A stretch of DNA of 64,000 nucleotides from Filomicrobium insigne (GCF_900104305.1 NZ_FNJC01000001.1:248001-312000); one strand, 5' to 3'; positions 1-9,240 are shown, counted from the first letter of the stretch. Numbers and translations are program-made. Notes: generated from the letters alone by a model not told the origin.

Positions 1-1687
1 GCCCGGCCATCCCCTTCCCGAAGAGATGGACATAGAAATGGACGGTATTGTTACCCGTCGAAGCCATGACCGGTGAAGGTGCCGATATGATCCGTACACC
101 ACCACATTCTCCGACCCAATCCATGTGCCGGTGGCCATGCATGGCGACAATCCTGCTCGCCAAAGGTTGGATCTGTCGCACAAACCAAGTGCCATTAATC
201 AATGCGGTCCCAATTCGCTTCGAGAAATCAGTGACCGGCTCGGGGTACTCCACAATGTGATGGTGCAGGGCGACGATCCAATGCGCATGCGGGAATTGAC
301 TGGTCACAGCGGCTAGATCGCTTGCCTGTTCGGCGGACATGAAGCCAAGCGCGTTGGTGAACGAGAAATGCGTTTCGGCATTGGAGTTCAGCAGGATAAC
401 GCCCAAGCCGTCCTCGTCGTCAGGCGGGAGGACCATCGGAAAGACATCCGTCCAAATCCTCGACAGGACTGACGAATGGCGAAGCGCCCCGGAGTTAGCG
501 AAGTCAGCGATGGACATGGCGTGGGGAGCGAGCGTCGCGGATAACGTTTGGCCAATCCGGCCCGTCGCGGAATCCACCACGTGAACCTTTTCGCCTTGAA
601 CAGCGGCAATCGCCGATAAGGCTCGTATCTGGCGCAGGCGTAGCCCAGGACTTGTTGGAAGGTCGAGACGCGCCGGATTGGCGCGGTCGACAACGTTGAC
701 GTCGTGATTGCCTGGAAGCACAAGCGTGCGCGCCTCCAGTTCCGGGTATTGAGACAGTGCCGCGAAAAACTCCGCCCATTCGGCGGAGCGACCAGCGTCG
801 GTCATGTCACCTGTAATGAGCACATGATCAAGCGGCTCTTGAGAATGGATCTTGGCGAGTTCTTCGAGGATCTGTTCCAGTCTGTCATTGCCGCGCGGCC
901 CAGACCGTCCGCTTTCGATCCGGAACCCAAATCGTTCCCCAACCACGTGCAAATCCGAGAGATGTGCAACGCGCCATATCCGGCCCTCCTCAGGCATCTC
1001 ATCGAAGGCTGGCAAATCACGGGGTTGGGCCATGACAGCGTCGGCAATTCCCCACGCCAGAGCGCTCACCGCCAAATATGAGCCCAGCACGACGACCGTG
1101 TTGGCAAGTGCCGGGACGAGGAGTCGATGCGGCGAGGTGAGGTCGGCGACGTCTCCGACCCAACGGGAGGATGGCCACGCAAGCATGACAATCCATATAC
1201 CCAGTCCACATAAGACAATTCCAGCACCTGCGGCGGTCGTTGCGCGGAGGCGCGCCCGGCTCTCGGCGTCAGCGTCGCGCATCAACATGTGCTCGACCAA
1301 GTGGCGAAGGCCTTCACGGCAGAGCGCATAGCTAGGCTGAACGACCAAAGAATTCAGTGACCAAAACCCTCGTTCCGCGATCCGAAAAAGAGGCCGCCAG
1401 CCGAGCCAGCCCAGCGCAATGACAAGCACAATCAGAAAAAGCGGCCAGATACCGTCAAGGGGCGTGATGATCTTTCGAGAAAGAAGTGCCACCCATCCGG
1501 AGGCAACGAGTGGGGCAAGGCCTAGCAGCACGCCAGGCACGACAATCAGAAGTAACCAAGCGGCAAGAAGCTTGGGTAAACTGATCTCCGCCAACAGGCT
1601 TCCCGCGATAGCAAAGAGCGAGCGACGCTTTGGACTGGATGCGTCGTCCTCGATATCACCAAGGCGCGGATCGAAGAGTGGGGGCAT
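1..1687 (-). CDS. Membrane-anchored metallophosphoesterase (3' end outside window)
   Basis: An uninterrupted reading frame runs from an ATG at 1687 to the left edge with no stop, so the C-terminus is missing. About 562 residues are visible. The first 220 or so hold four hydrophobic segments (near residues 25-60, 80-100, 150-172 and 190-215). A calcineurin-like phosphoesterase domain follows, with all metal-binding motifs: SDLH near 245, GDMTD near 294, GNHD near 326, then HHH and GHRH near the visible end. The start has a good ribosome site (AAAGGAG, 10 nt before the ATG). Family knowledge: such enzymes hydrolyse phosphoesters with a two-metal centre. The active domain is probably cytoplasmic, with the N-terminus as anchor. 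The substrate is unknown and the next gene cannot be seen. Confidence 0.85.
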   Translation of the reverse strand, partial: MPPLFDPRLGDIEDDASSPKRRSLFAIAGSLLAEISLPKLLAAWLLLIVVPGVLLGLAPLVASGWVALLSRKIITPLDGIWPLFLIVLVIALGWLGWRPLFRIAERGFWSLNSLVVQPSYALCREGLRHLVEHMLMRDADAESRARLRATTAAGAGIVLCGLGIWIVMLAWPSSRWVGDVADLTSPHRLLVPALANTVVVLGSYLAVSALAWGIADAVMAQPRDLPAFDEMPEEGRIWRVAHLSDLHVVGERFGFRIESGRSGPRGNDRLEQILEELAKIHSQEPLDHVLITGDMTDAGRSAEWAEFFAALSQYPELEARTLVLPGNHDVNVVDRANPARLDLPTSPGLRLRQIRALSAIAAVQGEKVHVVDSATGRIGQTLSATLAPHAMSIADFANSGALRHSSVLSRIWTDVFPMVLPPDDEDGLGVILLNSNAETHFSFTNALGFMSAEQASDLAAVTSQFPHAHWIVALHHHIVEYPEPVTDFSKRIGTALINGTWFVRQIQPLASRIVAMHGHRHMDWVGECGGVRIISAPSPVMASTGNNTVHFYVHLFGKGMAG

Positions 1688-1896
1688 GAAAAATGAGCTC
1701 CTTTGCTCCCTGGAGCTGCAGGGACCCTATCGTCGGCTCGCGTCTCTTTATTTATCGCAAATGCTGGCAGAAACGTTATTGGGGAGGCGAAAATTTGCGA
1801 GAAGGGCGAAATTCCGTCCTTCCCGCAATTTGGTCCCTCACCTGGCTAATGGCATTCCCAGCGGGCTAGGCGTGCGCGCCCGATCCGGAGCCCTCG

Positions 1897-3363
1897 TCAG
1901 TAGTTGTATGCGCGCTCGCCGTGCTCCGAAACGTCGAGCCCTTCGCGTTCTTTATCCTGAGATGGGCGCAAGCCGACAATGAGGTCTACGATTTTGTAGA
2001 GGATCAGCGAGCCAAGACCGGTCCACAAGACCACAAGACCTACCGCAGACAACTGCGCCATCACCTGCGCGCTCATGGAATATGCGGCCACAACGACCTC
2101 GCCAGGCTTCGCGACGTAATCACCGATACCCGTTCCGCCAAAGTCCGGATTCACCAAGATGCCAGTGAGGATCGCGCCGAGGATGCCGCCAACGGCATGG
2201 ATCCCAAAAACGTCGAGGCTATCGTCGTAGCCAAGCGTGTTCTTGATCGCTGTCGAGAAGATGAAACAGACGATGCCTGCCGCGATCCCGAGCAGGATGG
2301 AGCCCATTGGTCCGGCGAAACCCGCCGCCGGCGTGACGGCAACAAGTCCGGCAACCAGACCCGACGCAGCACCCAGCAGGGAGGGCTTACCCTTCGTGAT
2401 CCATTCCACGAACATCCACGACAACGCGGCGGCGGCTGGCGCGACGATGGTGTTGACCATCGCAAGGAGCGCGACGCCCGTCGCCTCCAGGTTCGAGCCG
2501 CAGTTGAAGCCAAACCAGCCGAACCACAAAAGCGCAGCACCGATCATCGTCATGGTGAGCGAATGCGGAGCCATCGTCTCCTTGCCGTAACCGGTACGCT
2601 TTCCGATCATGATGGCGCCAACGAGACCGGCAATACCCGCGTTGATGTGAACAACCGTGCCGCCAGCGAAGTCAATCGCTCCCCACTGGAAGATCTTCCC
2701 GGAGTCCGCCAGCACCGCCTCGAGTGCGGCATCGGCCTGCGCTTTCGCATCGCCTGTGGCCTGGGCTGCAGCCCGCGCCGCGTCAGCCACGGCATCTGGG
2801 CCAGCCCAATACCAGACCATGTGCGCGACGGGGAAATAGACAAACGTTACCCAGAGGACGACAAACAGGATGACTGCAGAGAACTTAACGCGTTCGGCGA
2901 TTGCTCCTACGATCAGAGCCGGCGTGATACATGCGAACATCATCTGGAACGCCATGTAGACGTATTCCGGGATGACAACACCGTTGGAGAACGTGCCCGC
3001 CACCGACTCCGGGGTGACGCCTGACAGGAAGGCCTTCGAGAGCCCTCCGACCCAGTCATTCCAAACGCCGCCGCTAGTAAACGACAGACTGTATCCATAG
3101 GTGACGTAGATAAGGGCAACGATACAGACGATCGTGAAGACCTGCATCAGAACAGACAGCATGTTCTTGGTGCGGACAAGGCCACCATAAAACAATGCCA
3201 AACCCGGCACGGTCATGAGTAGGACGGCGATCGTGGAGATGAACATAAAGGCGGTGTCCCCTTTGTTCGGGGTCTCCGCAGCCCATGCCGGCTCACTCAC
3301 GAGAGCGAGCGCAGCCGCACACGTTAGAGCCGGAATAATCCGGCCAAAGGAAACGAATCGCAT
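1897..3363 (-). CDS. amtB: Ammonium transporter AmtB
   Basis: A 488-residue Amt/MEP/Rh family channel for ammonium uptake. It starts with a cleavable signal peptide (residues 1-28, ending AWA) and has about eleven membrane helices. Family landmarks are visible: the AERVKF stretch, the VHINAG segment, and the GIHAVGG segment that carries one of the pore histidines. Length fits AmtB proteins of this clade. It lies 59 nt downstream of the P-II gene on the same strand, the standard glnK-amtB operon, in which the P-II trimer blocks the channel when nitrogen is sufficient. Expression is presumably under nitrogen control from the promoter in front of glnK. Confidence 0.97.
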   Translation of the reverse strand: MRFVSFGRIIPALTCAAALALVSEPAWAAETPNKGDTAFMFISTIAVLLMTVPGLALFYGGLVRTKNMLSVLMQVFTIVCIVALIYVTYGYSLSFTSGGVWNDWVGGLSKAFLSGVTPESVAGTFSNGVVIPEYVYMAFQMMFACITPALIVGAIAERVKFSAVILFVVLWVTFVYFPVAHMVWYWAGPDAVADAARAAAQATGDAKAQADAALEAVLADSGKIFQWGAIDFAGGTVVHINAGIAGLVGAIMIGKRTGYGKETMAPHSLTMTMIGAALLWFGWFGFNCGSNLEATGVALLAMVNTIVAPAAAALSWMFVEWITKGKPSLLGAASGLVAGLVAVTPAAGFAGPMGSILLGIAAGIVCFIFSTAIKNTLGYDDSLDVFGIHAVGGILGAILTGILVNPDFGGTGIGDYVAKPGEVVVAAYSMSAQVMAQLSAVGLVVLWTGLGSLILYKIVDLIVGLRPSQDKEREGLDVSEHGERAYNY

Positions 3364-3422
3364 CTTCTAATATTCCTTAATCTTGGAATAGCGCTGGATT
3401 GGTGGGAGTCCTAAACGGGCTC

Positions 3423-3803
<381 letters not shown>

Positions 3804-3867
3804 CTACCGAATTCTCAGCCGAGAACATCAAGAATGCTTCAAGAGCGACGCACTCCATCCGACAAGA

Positions 3868-3883
3868 AACAAAACTTATGCCA
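3868..3883 (-). promoter_or_regulatory. Possible sigma54-like promoter of glnK-amtB
   Basis: On the minus strand the element reads TGGCATAAGTTTTGTT: a good -24 half (TGGCA), and a -12 half with TTGT where TTGC is expected. It lies about 105 nt before the glnK start. glnK-amtB operons are classically sigma54/NtrC dependent, so position and role agree. The imperfect -12 half keeps confidence low. Confidence 0.3.
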
Positions 3884-3910
3884 TCTCGATACAGGGCTTC
3901 TCAAGCTGTT

Positions 3911-3927
3911 GAAACTGGCCCAGTTTC
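3911..3927. repeat. Perfect inverted repeat upstream of glnK
   Basis: GAAACTGG and CCAGTTTC are perfect 8-bp arms around one central base. The site lies 150-165 nt before the glnK start, just upstream of the weak sigma54-like element, where an activator would bind. It does not match the NtrC consensus. Confidence 0.5.
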
Positions 3928-3977
3928 GTCATCTTGCACGCGTAGGTGTGTAGCCACGCAGATGAATTTATGAACAA

Positions 3978-4009
3978 AAAATATGCAGCTTTTATTTTTT
4001 GCATATTTT
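3978..4009. repeat. AT-rich inverted repeat between dps and glnK
   Basis: AAAATATGCA and TGCATATTTT are perfect 10-bp arms separated by 12 nt of T-rich DNA. It lies 45 nt after the dps stop codon. It may act as a weak terminator for dps or as part of the glnK control region. The low-GC stem argues against a strong terminator. Confidence 0.45.
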
Positions 4010-4053
4010 CCATTCAAAAGCTCGACTATTTCGTGTGCACACTGATGAGCAAT

Positions 4054-4659
4054 TTACGCTCGTACGAGGGGGGTGTCCACGAGATGCTCGGCTAAAAACC
4101 AGGCTTGCAACTCGTTCGTGCGGATGAGACTGGACACGATCAGATCGTTGCTGCCGTCATCCCCCATATCCGCCAGCTTCGCGGCTGCCTCGTGCGCGTC
4201 GATCAAGATTATTTCGTGCGCCTCAAGCAATCGCGAGAGCATTGCTGGGACCTCTTCGCAGCCATCGGGAGGGCGAGGAATGTGCGTGATCTCCGCAGCA
4301 TGACGAGGATCGCCGACAGCAATGCCACCGAGGGTTTGGACACGTTCAGCGATTGCGTCAATGAGTGCCGCCTGCTCACCTGCGTGCTTATCGAAAAGCA
4401 GGTGTAGCTGGTAGAAGGTGGGACCCCTCACCAACCAATGATGCTTCTTATACAGCGCGTACAGAATGGCCGTGTCGCAGAGCAGCTGGTTCAAACGCTG
4501 GCACGCGTAGCCGCGGGCATCAAAAGAGAGCCCTAACGGGAATTGCCTGACGTCCCCAAATTTTTGAATTTCCCGACCGTGTTGGTGCAGCCACGGCTGA
4601 CTGCTCATTTCCCGGCGCGCATCGCCACGCTTCACGGATTTCACCATGGTCTTTGTCAT
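4054..4659 (-). CDS. dps: Dps-type ferritin-like DNA-protection protein
   Basis: A Dps family protein that oxidises and stores iron in a 12-subunit shell and shields DNA during starvation or peroxide stress. The ferroxidase signature is visible: HHWLVRGPTF (metal His), then LFDKHAGEQAALIDAIAERV (metal Asp and Glu). The helical core covers roughly residues 45-200. The N-terminal tail is basic (KTMVKSVKRGDARRE) and could bind DNA. The chosen ATG at 4659 has GAGG upstream; the frame also allows an ATG four codons earlier at 4671 with no good ribosome site. It lies 130 nt downstream of hsp20 on the same strand, so the two may form a stress pair. Confidence 0.93.
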   Translation of the reverse strand: MTKTMVKSVKRGDARREMSSQPWLHQHGREIQKFGDVRQFPLGLSFDARGYACQRLNQLLCDTAILYALYKKHHWLVRGPTFYQLHLLFDKHAGEQAALIDAIAERVQTLGGIAVGDPRHAAEITHIPRPPDGCEEVPAMLSRLLEAHEIILIDAHEAAAKLADMGDDGSNDLIVSSLIRTNELQAWFLAEHLVDTPLVRA

Positions 4660-4788
4660 CGTCGACCTCATTGGAAGCTAAGTCGGATCCGGAGGGCGCG
4701 GGAGGCAGAAAATGACGGCTTATAATGCACCGAGCGCTATGCGTTACCGCTCCTCCGGACACGAAAATTAGTTCAGATAACGGAAACG

Positions 4789-5277
4789 TCAGTGTTTGCT
4801 TCCCTCGATCTGAATATGGCGCACCCGCTCCTGCTCTGCATTCTTGGGCATCGTGATCGTCAGTACACCGTTTTCGACTTGCGCCTTAACTTGATCCGGG
4901 TTCACGGAATGGGGAATGCGTAACGAACGTTGGAAGCGCCCAAATGACCGTTCGACGAAATGGTAGTTTTCCTTTTCCTCTTTCTTTTCGAGCCTTTTCT
5001 CGCCGCTGATTGTCAGCATGTCATCGTCAAGCGTTACGTCGACGTCCTTTTCCGCGACGCCGGGCAATTCTGCGGTGATCATAATTTCCTTGTCGGTCTC
5101 GGAGACATTAATCTGGGGCATCAATACACCGCCGTTCTGCTCCAGATCGCCGCCTACCGACATCGGCACACCTTGGAAGACGTCCTCGAAAAGCCTATTC
5201 ATGCCACGCTGGAACGACTGGAAGGGGTCGTTGCTCATCGCTCCACTACGCAAAGGCGTGAGAGAATAACGTGCCAT
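4789..5277 (-). CDS. Small heat shock protein, Hsp20/IbpA family
   Basis: A 162-residue alpha-crystallin chaperone that holds unfolding proteins in a refoldable state. The N-terminal MARYSLTPL and FQRGMNRLFEDVF segment is typical of the class with a short N-terminal arm. The alpha-crystallin domain covers residues 50-145 and ends with the GVLTITMPK motif. The start at 5277 is supported by AGGAGA seven nt upstream; an in-frame start 38 codons earlier lacks one. No clear RpoH promoter or ROSE thermometer was found in the leader. It is followed by dps. Confidence 0.94.
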   Translation of the reverse strand: MARYSLTPLRSGAMSNDPFQSFQRGMNRLFEDVFQGVPMSVGGDLEQNGGVLMPQINVSETDKEIMITAELPGVAEKDVDVTLDDDMLTISGEKRLEKKEEKENYHFVERSFGRFQRSLRIPHSVNPDQVKAQVENGVLTITMPKNAEQERVRHIQIEGSKH

Positions 5278-5618
5278 CTCTTTCTCCTGATTGACGCAGT
5301 ACATTACTGTCGCGCAACGGGCTTCCTTCGTGTCAGGAACCCGATGTGACGGCCGGAGACTCCCGTTCACATGGCCAGACAATAAAATCATGAGTGGCTA
5401 ACGCAGAGTCATCCTCCGCGCGGCTGCAACGCAAATAGAGGGAAAAAGTTCCGCTTATCGGGGGTGAGCATGTGAAAGTAATACGGCTCGAAGCTCGGCG
5501 CGTGTCGCGCCAGTCTCTGCGCTAGAGCGATTCAGCTCACTGAGTGTTTCATATAATTGAACTGGCGCATGTGCAGTGACGCGCACGTTGAGCCCCGTCT
5601 CGCTGGGATTAAAACAAA
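5278..5618. other. Divergent intergenic region hsp20 / phosphoesterase
   Basis: A 341-nt stretch between the minus-strand hsp20 and the plus-strand phosphoesterase. Apart from one plus-strand -10 box near 5552, no gene, RNA or terminator was recognised. It must hold the hsp20 promoter, but no convincing sigma32 match was seen. Confidence 0.5.
5529..5557 (+). promoter_or_regulatory. Possible promoter of the phosphoesterase gene
   Basis: A perfect TATAAT at 5552-5557 with a poor -35 element (GATTCA) 17 nt upstream. Transcription would start near 5564, about 55 nt before the ATG at 5619. Confidence 0.4.
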
Positions 5619-6569
5619 ATGCAAAATACGCCCCCGGAGATTAAAGCTGATGGCCCAGCTCTCATTTTTGGCGGCCCATACAGTAATTTGCAGGCTACGC
5701 GAGCCCTGCTGGCTGAAGCCAAACGCCTTAGCATTCCGGCTGAACATATCGTTTGCACGGGCGACTTGGCGGCTTATTGCGCTGAGCCTGCCGCGACGAT
5801 CGCCCTTATGCGCGAGAGCGGTATCGTAGTTGTGCAAGGAAACTGCGATGAGCAGTTAGGTGAGGGCGCGGACACATGCGGCTGTGGCTTTGCTGAGGGC
5901 AGCGCCTGTGAACGCCTTTCCGACACTTGGTATTCGTATGCAAACCGTCACATAAGCACGACAGACCGGCACTGGCTTCGTGATCTGCCATACAGGATTG
6001 ACTTGTTGATCGGCGGTCGCCGCCTCGCCGTAGTCCACGGCACTCCCAGCGCCATCAATCAATTTATTTTCGCGACATCGCCGAGCGATCTTAAGCGCCA
6101 GGAACTGGATCTCGTCGGATGCGATGGCATTTTGGGTGGGCACTGCGGTTTGCCGTTTACAGAACTGATCGGTGGGCGGCTCTGGCATAATCCTGGCGTG
6201 ATTGGCATGCCCGCCAACGACGGCACGGCGCGTGTGTGGTACAGCCTGCTTATTCCAGAGACTTCCGGGCTGCGGATCGAACACCGCGCGCTCGACTATG
6301 ACCATCAGACTGCGGCTCGCATGATGGAACTGGAAAACCTACCGCAGGGCTATGCCGATGCGCTGAGTTCCGGTGTCTGGCCTAACTGCGATATTCTTCC
6401 TGTGCGCGAGAGGAGGACCCAAGGCTTCGCGTTATCACCCTCCAGCGTCGCGTGGACCAACGTTGCCGTAGGCCGCTCCCGTCGCACCACACATCGTCAA
6501 CGTTGCTGTGGCCTGACGTGTACTCCGAAACTCTCACGTCGACTGCACCGTCTAACGCTTGAATTCTAA
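5619..6569 (+). CDS. Atypical metallophosphoesterase family protein
   Basis: A 316-residue protein of the YfcE/MJ0936-like phosphodiesterase superfamily. Visible motifs are GDLAAY (second metal motif), GNCDEQ (third), VVHGTPS, and GGHCGLPF near residue 185. The usual first D-x-H motif is replaced by GGPYSN at residues 18-23, and the last motif reads GHCG instead of GHTH. An insert with CGCG and further cysteines lies at residues 85-100. The last 45 residues are Arg-rich and do not look like the preceding fold, so a late frameshift or read-through tail is possible. Substrate unknown. The ribosome site is weak. Confidence 0.75.
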   Translation: MQNTPPEIKADGPALIFGGPYSNLQATRALLAEAKRLSIPAEHIVCTGDLAAYCAEPAATIALMRESGIVVVQGNCDEQLGEGADTCGCGFAEGSACERLSDTWYSYANRHISTTDRHWLRDLPYRIDLLIGGRRLAVVHGTPSAINQFIFATSPSDLKRQELDLVGCDGILGGHCGLPFTELIGGRLWHNPGVIGMPANDGTARVWYSLLIPETSGLRIEHRALDYDHQTAARMMELENLPQGYADALSSGVWPNCDILPVRERRTQGFALSPSSVAWTNVAVGRSRRTTHRQRCCGLTCTPKLSRRLHRLTLEF

Positions 6570-7435
6570 AATTTAAAAAATTCTCCCGAGTGCGGAAGAG
6601 TGCTCGGCTTGCCCTCGATCCACAGGTCGCTGGCAGACTGCGGGATGGTTACGTCATGGACGTAAATGATCTGATCTGCATCGCCGTACACCGTCGCACG
6701 GAGCAACAACGCAGTCTCCCCTGGCTTTGTTTTGATATGCTTTGCGACGCGACGCTCAGGCTGGACTAAGCGAAGGCGTTGTGTGATCCGCCGAAACGGC
6801 GTTTCGCTCTGCATGAGCTTTTTGAGGTTTACGCCCTCAAGCTCCGCATCCGTGCGATCTAGAAATATCGGAAAGCGATCGGCGTCGACATAGAACAGAC
6901 TGTGGACGTTGAACTGGTCAGCGATGTTGATCTTACGCTCAAGGCAAATCGGGCTCGTACATTCACCAAGCAACTCGTAAATGGCCGGGCCGGGTTCAAC
7001 CGGCTTTCGGCTTAACAAATGCGGATAGACGGGTTGCCATTGTCCGTCGAAATCGCCAAAGCGAAAATGGAGTGGGTCCTCCAGACGGCCGCGCCAGGAC
7101 TGCACCTCAGTGCCCAGAGCCTTTCGCCGACGCACGAGGCCTTGATCCACGAGCGTGGCTAAAGCCTTCTGGACAGTACCCAAGCTGTAAGGCGTCATCG
7201 TGGTGAGATCCGCCTCAGCAGGCAGGCGCTCGCCCTCCGCCAAAATGCCTTTAGCTATGGCTGAAGCCAGCACTTCTGACAGCAACTTATGCTTGGGAAG
7301 TTTAGCAGTAGCGGCCCTGTTGAGTTCACTCTGCAAAAACTTTTCAAGACGACTCCGACCACGCTTCTTGCGGCCGCTCGGTTGCTTAAAAGTCGCAGAT
7401 TCCGTGTCGTCCGGCTGGCACTTCACTGTTGACAT
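6566..7435 (-). CDS. GntR family regulator (HutC-like, UTRA ligand domain)
   Basis: A winged-helix GntR repressor. The N-terminal third holds the DNA-binding domain (LASAIAKGILAEGERLPAEADL then SLGTVQKALATLVDQGLVRRR). The C-terminal part has the UTRA-type layout, with an effector pocket ending ATVYGDADQIIYVHDVTIP. It is divergent from the TRAP transporter and aconitase-X operon and most likely represses it until the substrate appears. The ATG at 7435 (AGG upstream) is preferred over in-frame ATGs at 7459 and 7483, because the 14-bp palindrome at 7465-7478 would otherwise lie inside the gene. The gene overlaps the end of the phosphoesterase gene by 4 nt. Confidence 0.88.
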   Translation of the reverse strand: MSTVKCQPDDTESATFKQPSGRKKRGRSRLEKFLQSELNRAATAKLPKHKLLSEVLASAIAKGILAEGERLPAEADLTTMTPYSLGTVQKALATLVDQGLVRRRKALGTEVQSWRGRLEDPLHFRFGDFDGQWQPVYPHLLSRKPVEPGPAIYELLGECTSPICLERKINIADQFNVHSLFYVDADRFPIFLDRTDAELEGVNLKKLMQSETPFRRITQRLRLVQPERRVAKHIKTKPGETALLLRATVYGDADQIIYVHDVTIPQSASDLWIEGKPSTLPHSGEFFKF

Positions 7436-7464
7436 CTTTGGCCTGTGGTCATCTATCATGGGGC

Positions 7465-7478
7465 AAACTATACAGTTT
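7465..7478. promoter_or_regulatory. Candidate GntR operator
   Basis: The palindrome AAACTATACAGTTT has perfect 5-bp arms around ATAC. It lies 30-43 nt before the regulator start and 160 nt before the transporter gene. Size, symmetry and central TATAC resemble sites of HutC-type GntR proteins. Autoregulation and control of the divergent operon are inferred. Confidence 0.5.
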
Positions 7479-7639
7479 CTCATTTGGAGCGGCTAGTGAG
7501 CGTGAACGGCCTCAGCGGAACGAACAGGCCGGAGATCTCTCATCAGCAAGAAACTCAATAAGGCGATTCCGACGTGGGCCGGTCGCGGCTCTCGCAAAGA
7601 GACGTCTTCATAAAACTATAAAGGAGGAGGAGACAAAAA

Positions 7640-8632
7640 ATGCGTATATTTCCTTTAGCTGCCGCTGCAATCGGCCTGACATTGGCAGCTGGGCCCGCAG
7701 CTGCGGACTCATATCGCCTTTCGCTGTCCACTTGGGGCAGCCCCAAACATCCACAAGTTAGCCACTTCGTTCCTGAATTTACCAAACTCGTCGGAGAGCG
7801 TTCGGATGGACGGATTAAGTTCCGCACGTTCGAAGGCGGCGAGATGGTCAAGCAGCAGTTCGTGCCAACGGCCGTGCCTCAAGGAACCGTCGACATCTCC
7901 TTGACGACGCTGGATAATTGGTCGGGCCGCACATCCGATGTGACGATCCTGACGACCCCTCTATGGACTCGGTCCATGAAGGACACGCTGGGGGCTTTGA
8001 AGCCGGGCCAACCGATCTATGACTACTTCGACAAGAAACTCCGCGAACAAGGCGCGATATTGCTCTGCGCCTTTGATATCGGTCCTCCGGTTTTATCGAC
8101 GAGCTTCCCGATCGAGCATCCCTCCGACCTCGCGGGCAAAAAGATCCGCGTGTACTCGAAGGGCGCTGGCCAAATGATGCAGGCACTCAAGGCCGCCCCG
8201 ACGACCATGAGCGTGGGCGAAGTCTATTCGGCTCTGCAGCGCGGCACGGTTGACGGTGCTATTGGCGGTCTCCAGGGCGCTGTCGGCCTTAAGCACTTCG
8301 AAGTAACAAAGTACATGCTCGCTCCCATGGGTGCTCTGGGAACGCTGATCCACGCGTATGTCATGAACAAAGACAAGTTCGAAAGCATGCCGGAGGATTT
8401 GCAGAAGATCGTTATGGAGTCTGCCGCGAAAGCTCGGGACGCCATGCAGGGTTACATCATCGATAAGTATGGTGACTTTGTTGACCAGGTGCGCAAGCAC
8501 GGCAACACCGTGACGGTGCTCGAGGCGGGGACACCAGGTTATGACGAGTGGCGCAACGCCCTTCAGGGCGTGAACGACGAAGCGCGCCGCACGTATCCCA
8601 AAGAACTCGTCGAGCTTATCGAGACGAAATAA
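7640..8632 (+). CDS. TRAP transporter substrate-binding protein (DctP family)
   Basis: A 330-residue periplasmic solute receptor. The signal peptide (residues 1-22, ending AAA) precedes the mature start DSYRLSLSTWG. The DctP fold is visible, with the conserved KIRVYSKGAGQMMQALKAAP and GEVYSALQRGTVDGAIGG segments; the Arg of the first normally pairs with the substrate carboxylate. A strong ribosome site (AAAGGAGGAGGAG) precedes the ATG. It is first in an operon with the small and large membrane subunits and an aconitase-X pair, so the ligand is probably the carboxylated substrate of that enzyme, such as a hydroxyproline. This is inference from context. Confidence 0.93.
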   Translation: MRIFPLAAAAIGLTLAAGPAAADSYRLSLSTWGSPKHPQVSHFVPEFTKLVGERSDGRIKFRTFEGGEMVKQQFVPTAVPQGTVDISLTTLDNWSGRTSDVTILTTPLWTRSMKDTLGALKPGQPIYDYFDKKLREQGAILLCAFDIGPPVLSTSFPIEHPSDLAGKKIRVYSKGAGQMMQALKAAPTTMSVGEVYSALQRGTVDGAIGGLQGAVGLKHFEVTKYMLAPMGALGTLIHAYVMNKDKFESMPEDLQKIVMESAAKARDAMQGYIIDKYGDFVDQVRKHGNTVTVLEAGTPGYDEWRNALQGVNDEARRTYPKELVELIETK

Positions 8633-8736
8633 TCGTCCGATTCCACCGATGACTGTGACGGGCACCGGCGCCCATACGAGGTGTATGGCCCAGTGCCCGT
8701 CCGCGTCTACCAATCCAGGAATCAAGCAGGTCTAGC

Positions 8737-9234
8737 ATGCGCGGACTGATCCAGGTGCTTCAACCGATGTGCCGCTTTATGTCAATTGTCTCGATAATTT
8801 TGCTCGGGCTTTTGGCTTTTCCAATTGCTTACGACGCAACGATGCGCGCTTTCGGAAAACCCACAATCTGGGTGTTCGAAACAACGCTCTATCTCTTCAT
8901 CGCAGGCGGCTTTCTGGCGAATACGCTGGCCATGAGTTCGGGTGCGCACTTCCGAGTCATGATCCTCGCTCAGGCTTTCCCCTCCTTGAAGCCCGCACTC
9001 GATTGGCTCGCATTGATCCTCACTCTTCTGTTCTCGATCCTACTGATCGGAACCGGCTCATATTTCGTCTGGTATAGTTGGTCGAACGACATCCTGTCGG
9101 CCACTTTGCTCGAAGTTCCACTTTGGATTCCGCAACTTGCCATTCCAATTGGCGGCGTCGGCCTGTTCCTGCAGACGCTGATTCACATCTGTGAAGGCAA
9201 GATGCCGGAAGGCAAAGAAGTGATTATGGAGTAG
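8737..9234 (+). CDS. TRAP transporter small permease subunit (DctQ family)
   Basis: A 165-residue membrane protein with four predicted helices (about residues 15-37, 47-67, 88-110 and 130-152), the usual DctQ size and layout. DctQ binds the large DctM subunit and is needed for sodium-driven import of the substrate delivered by the periplasmic receptor. It sits 104 nt after dctP and 6 nt before dctM. Confidence 0.92.
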   Translation: MRGLIQVLQPMCRFMSIVSIILLGLLAFPIAYDATMRAFGKPTIWVFETTLYLFIAGGFLANTLAMSSGAHFRVMILAQAFPSLKPALDWLALILTLLFSILLIGTGSYFVWYSWSNDILSATLLEVPLWIPQLAIPIGGVGLFLQTLIHICEGKMPEGKEVIME

Positions 9235-9240
9235 CCCCCC

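Noticed and set aside
388-779. Two overlapping minus-strand frames inside the first gene
   Set aside because: They are alternate frames of the intact phosphoesterase gene that runs off the left edge.
1921-3024. A 367-codon plus-strand open frame opposite amtB
   Set aside because: amtB is unmistakable on the other strand; the antisense product is Arg/Asp-rich with no fold signal.
5278-5460. ROSE-type RNA thermometer in the hsp20 leader
   Set aside because: The leader lacks the short anti-Shine-Dalgarno element expected next to the AGGAG site.
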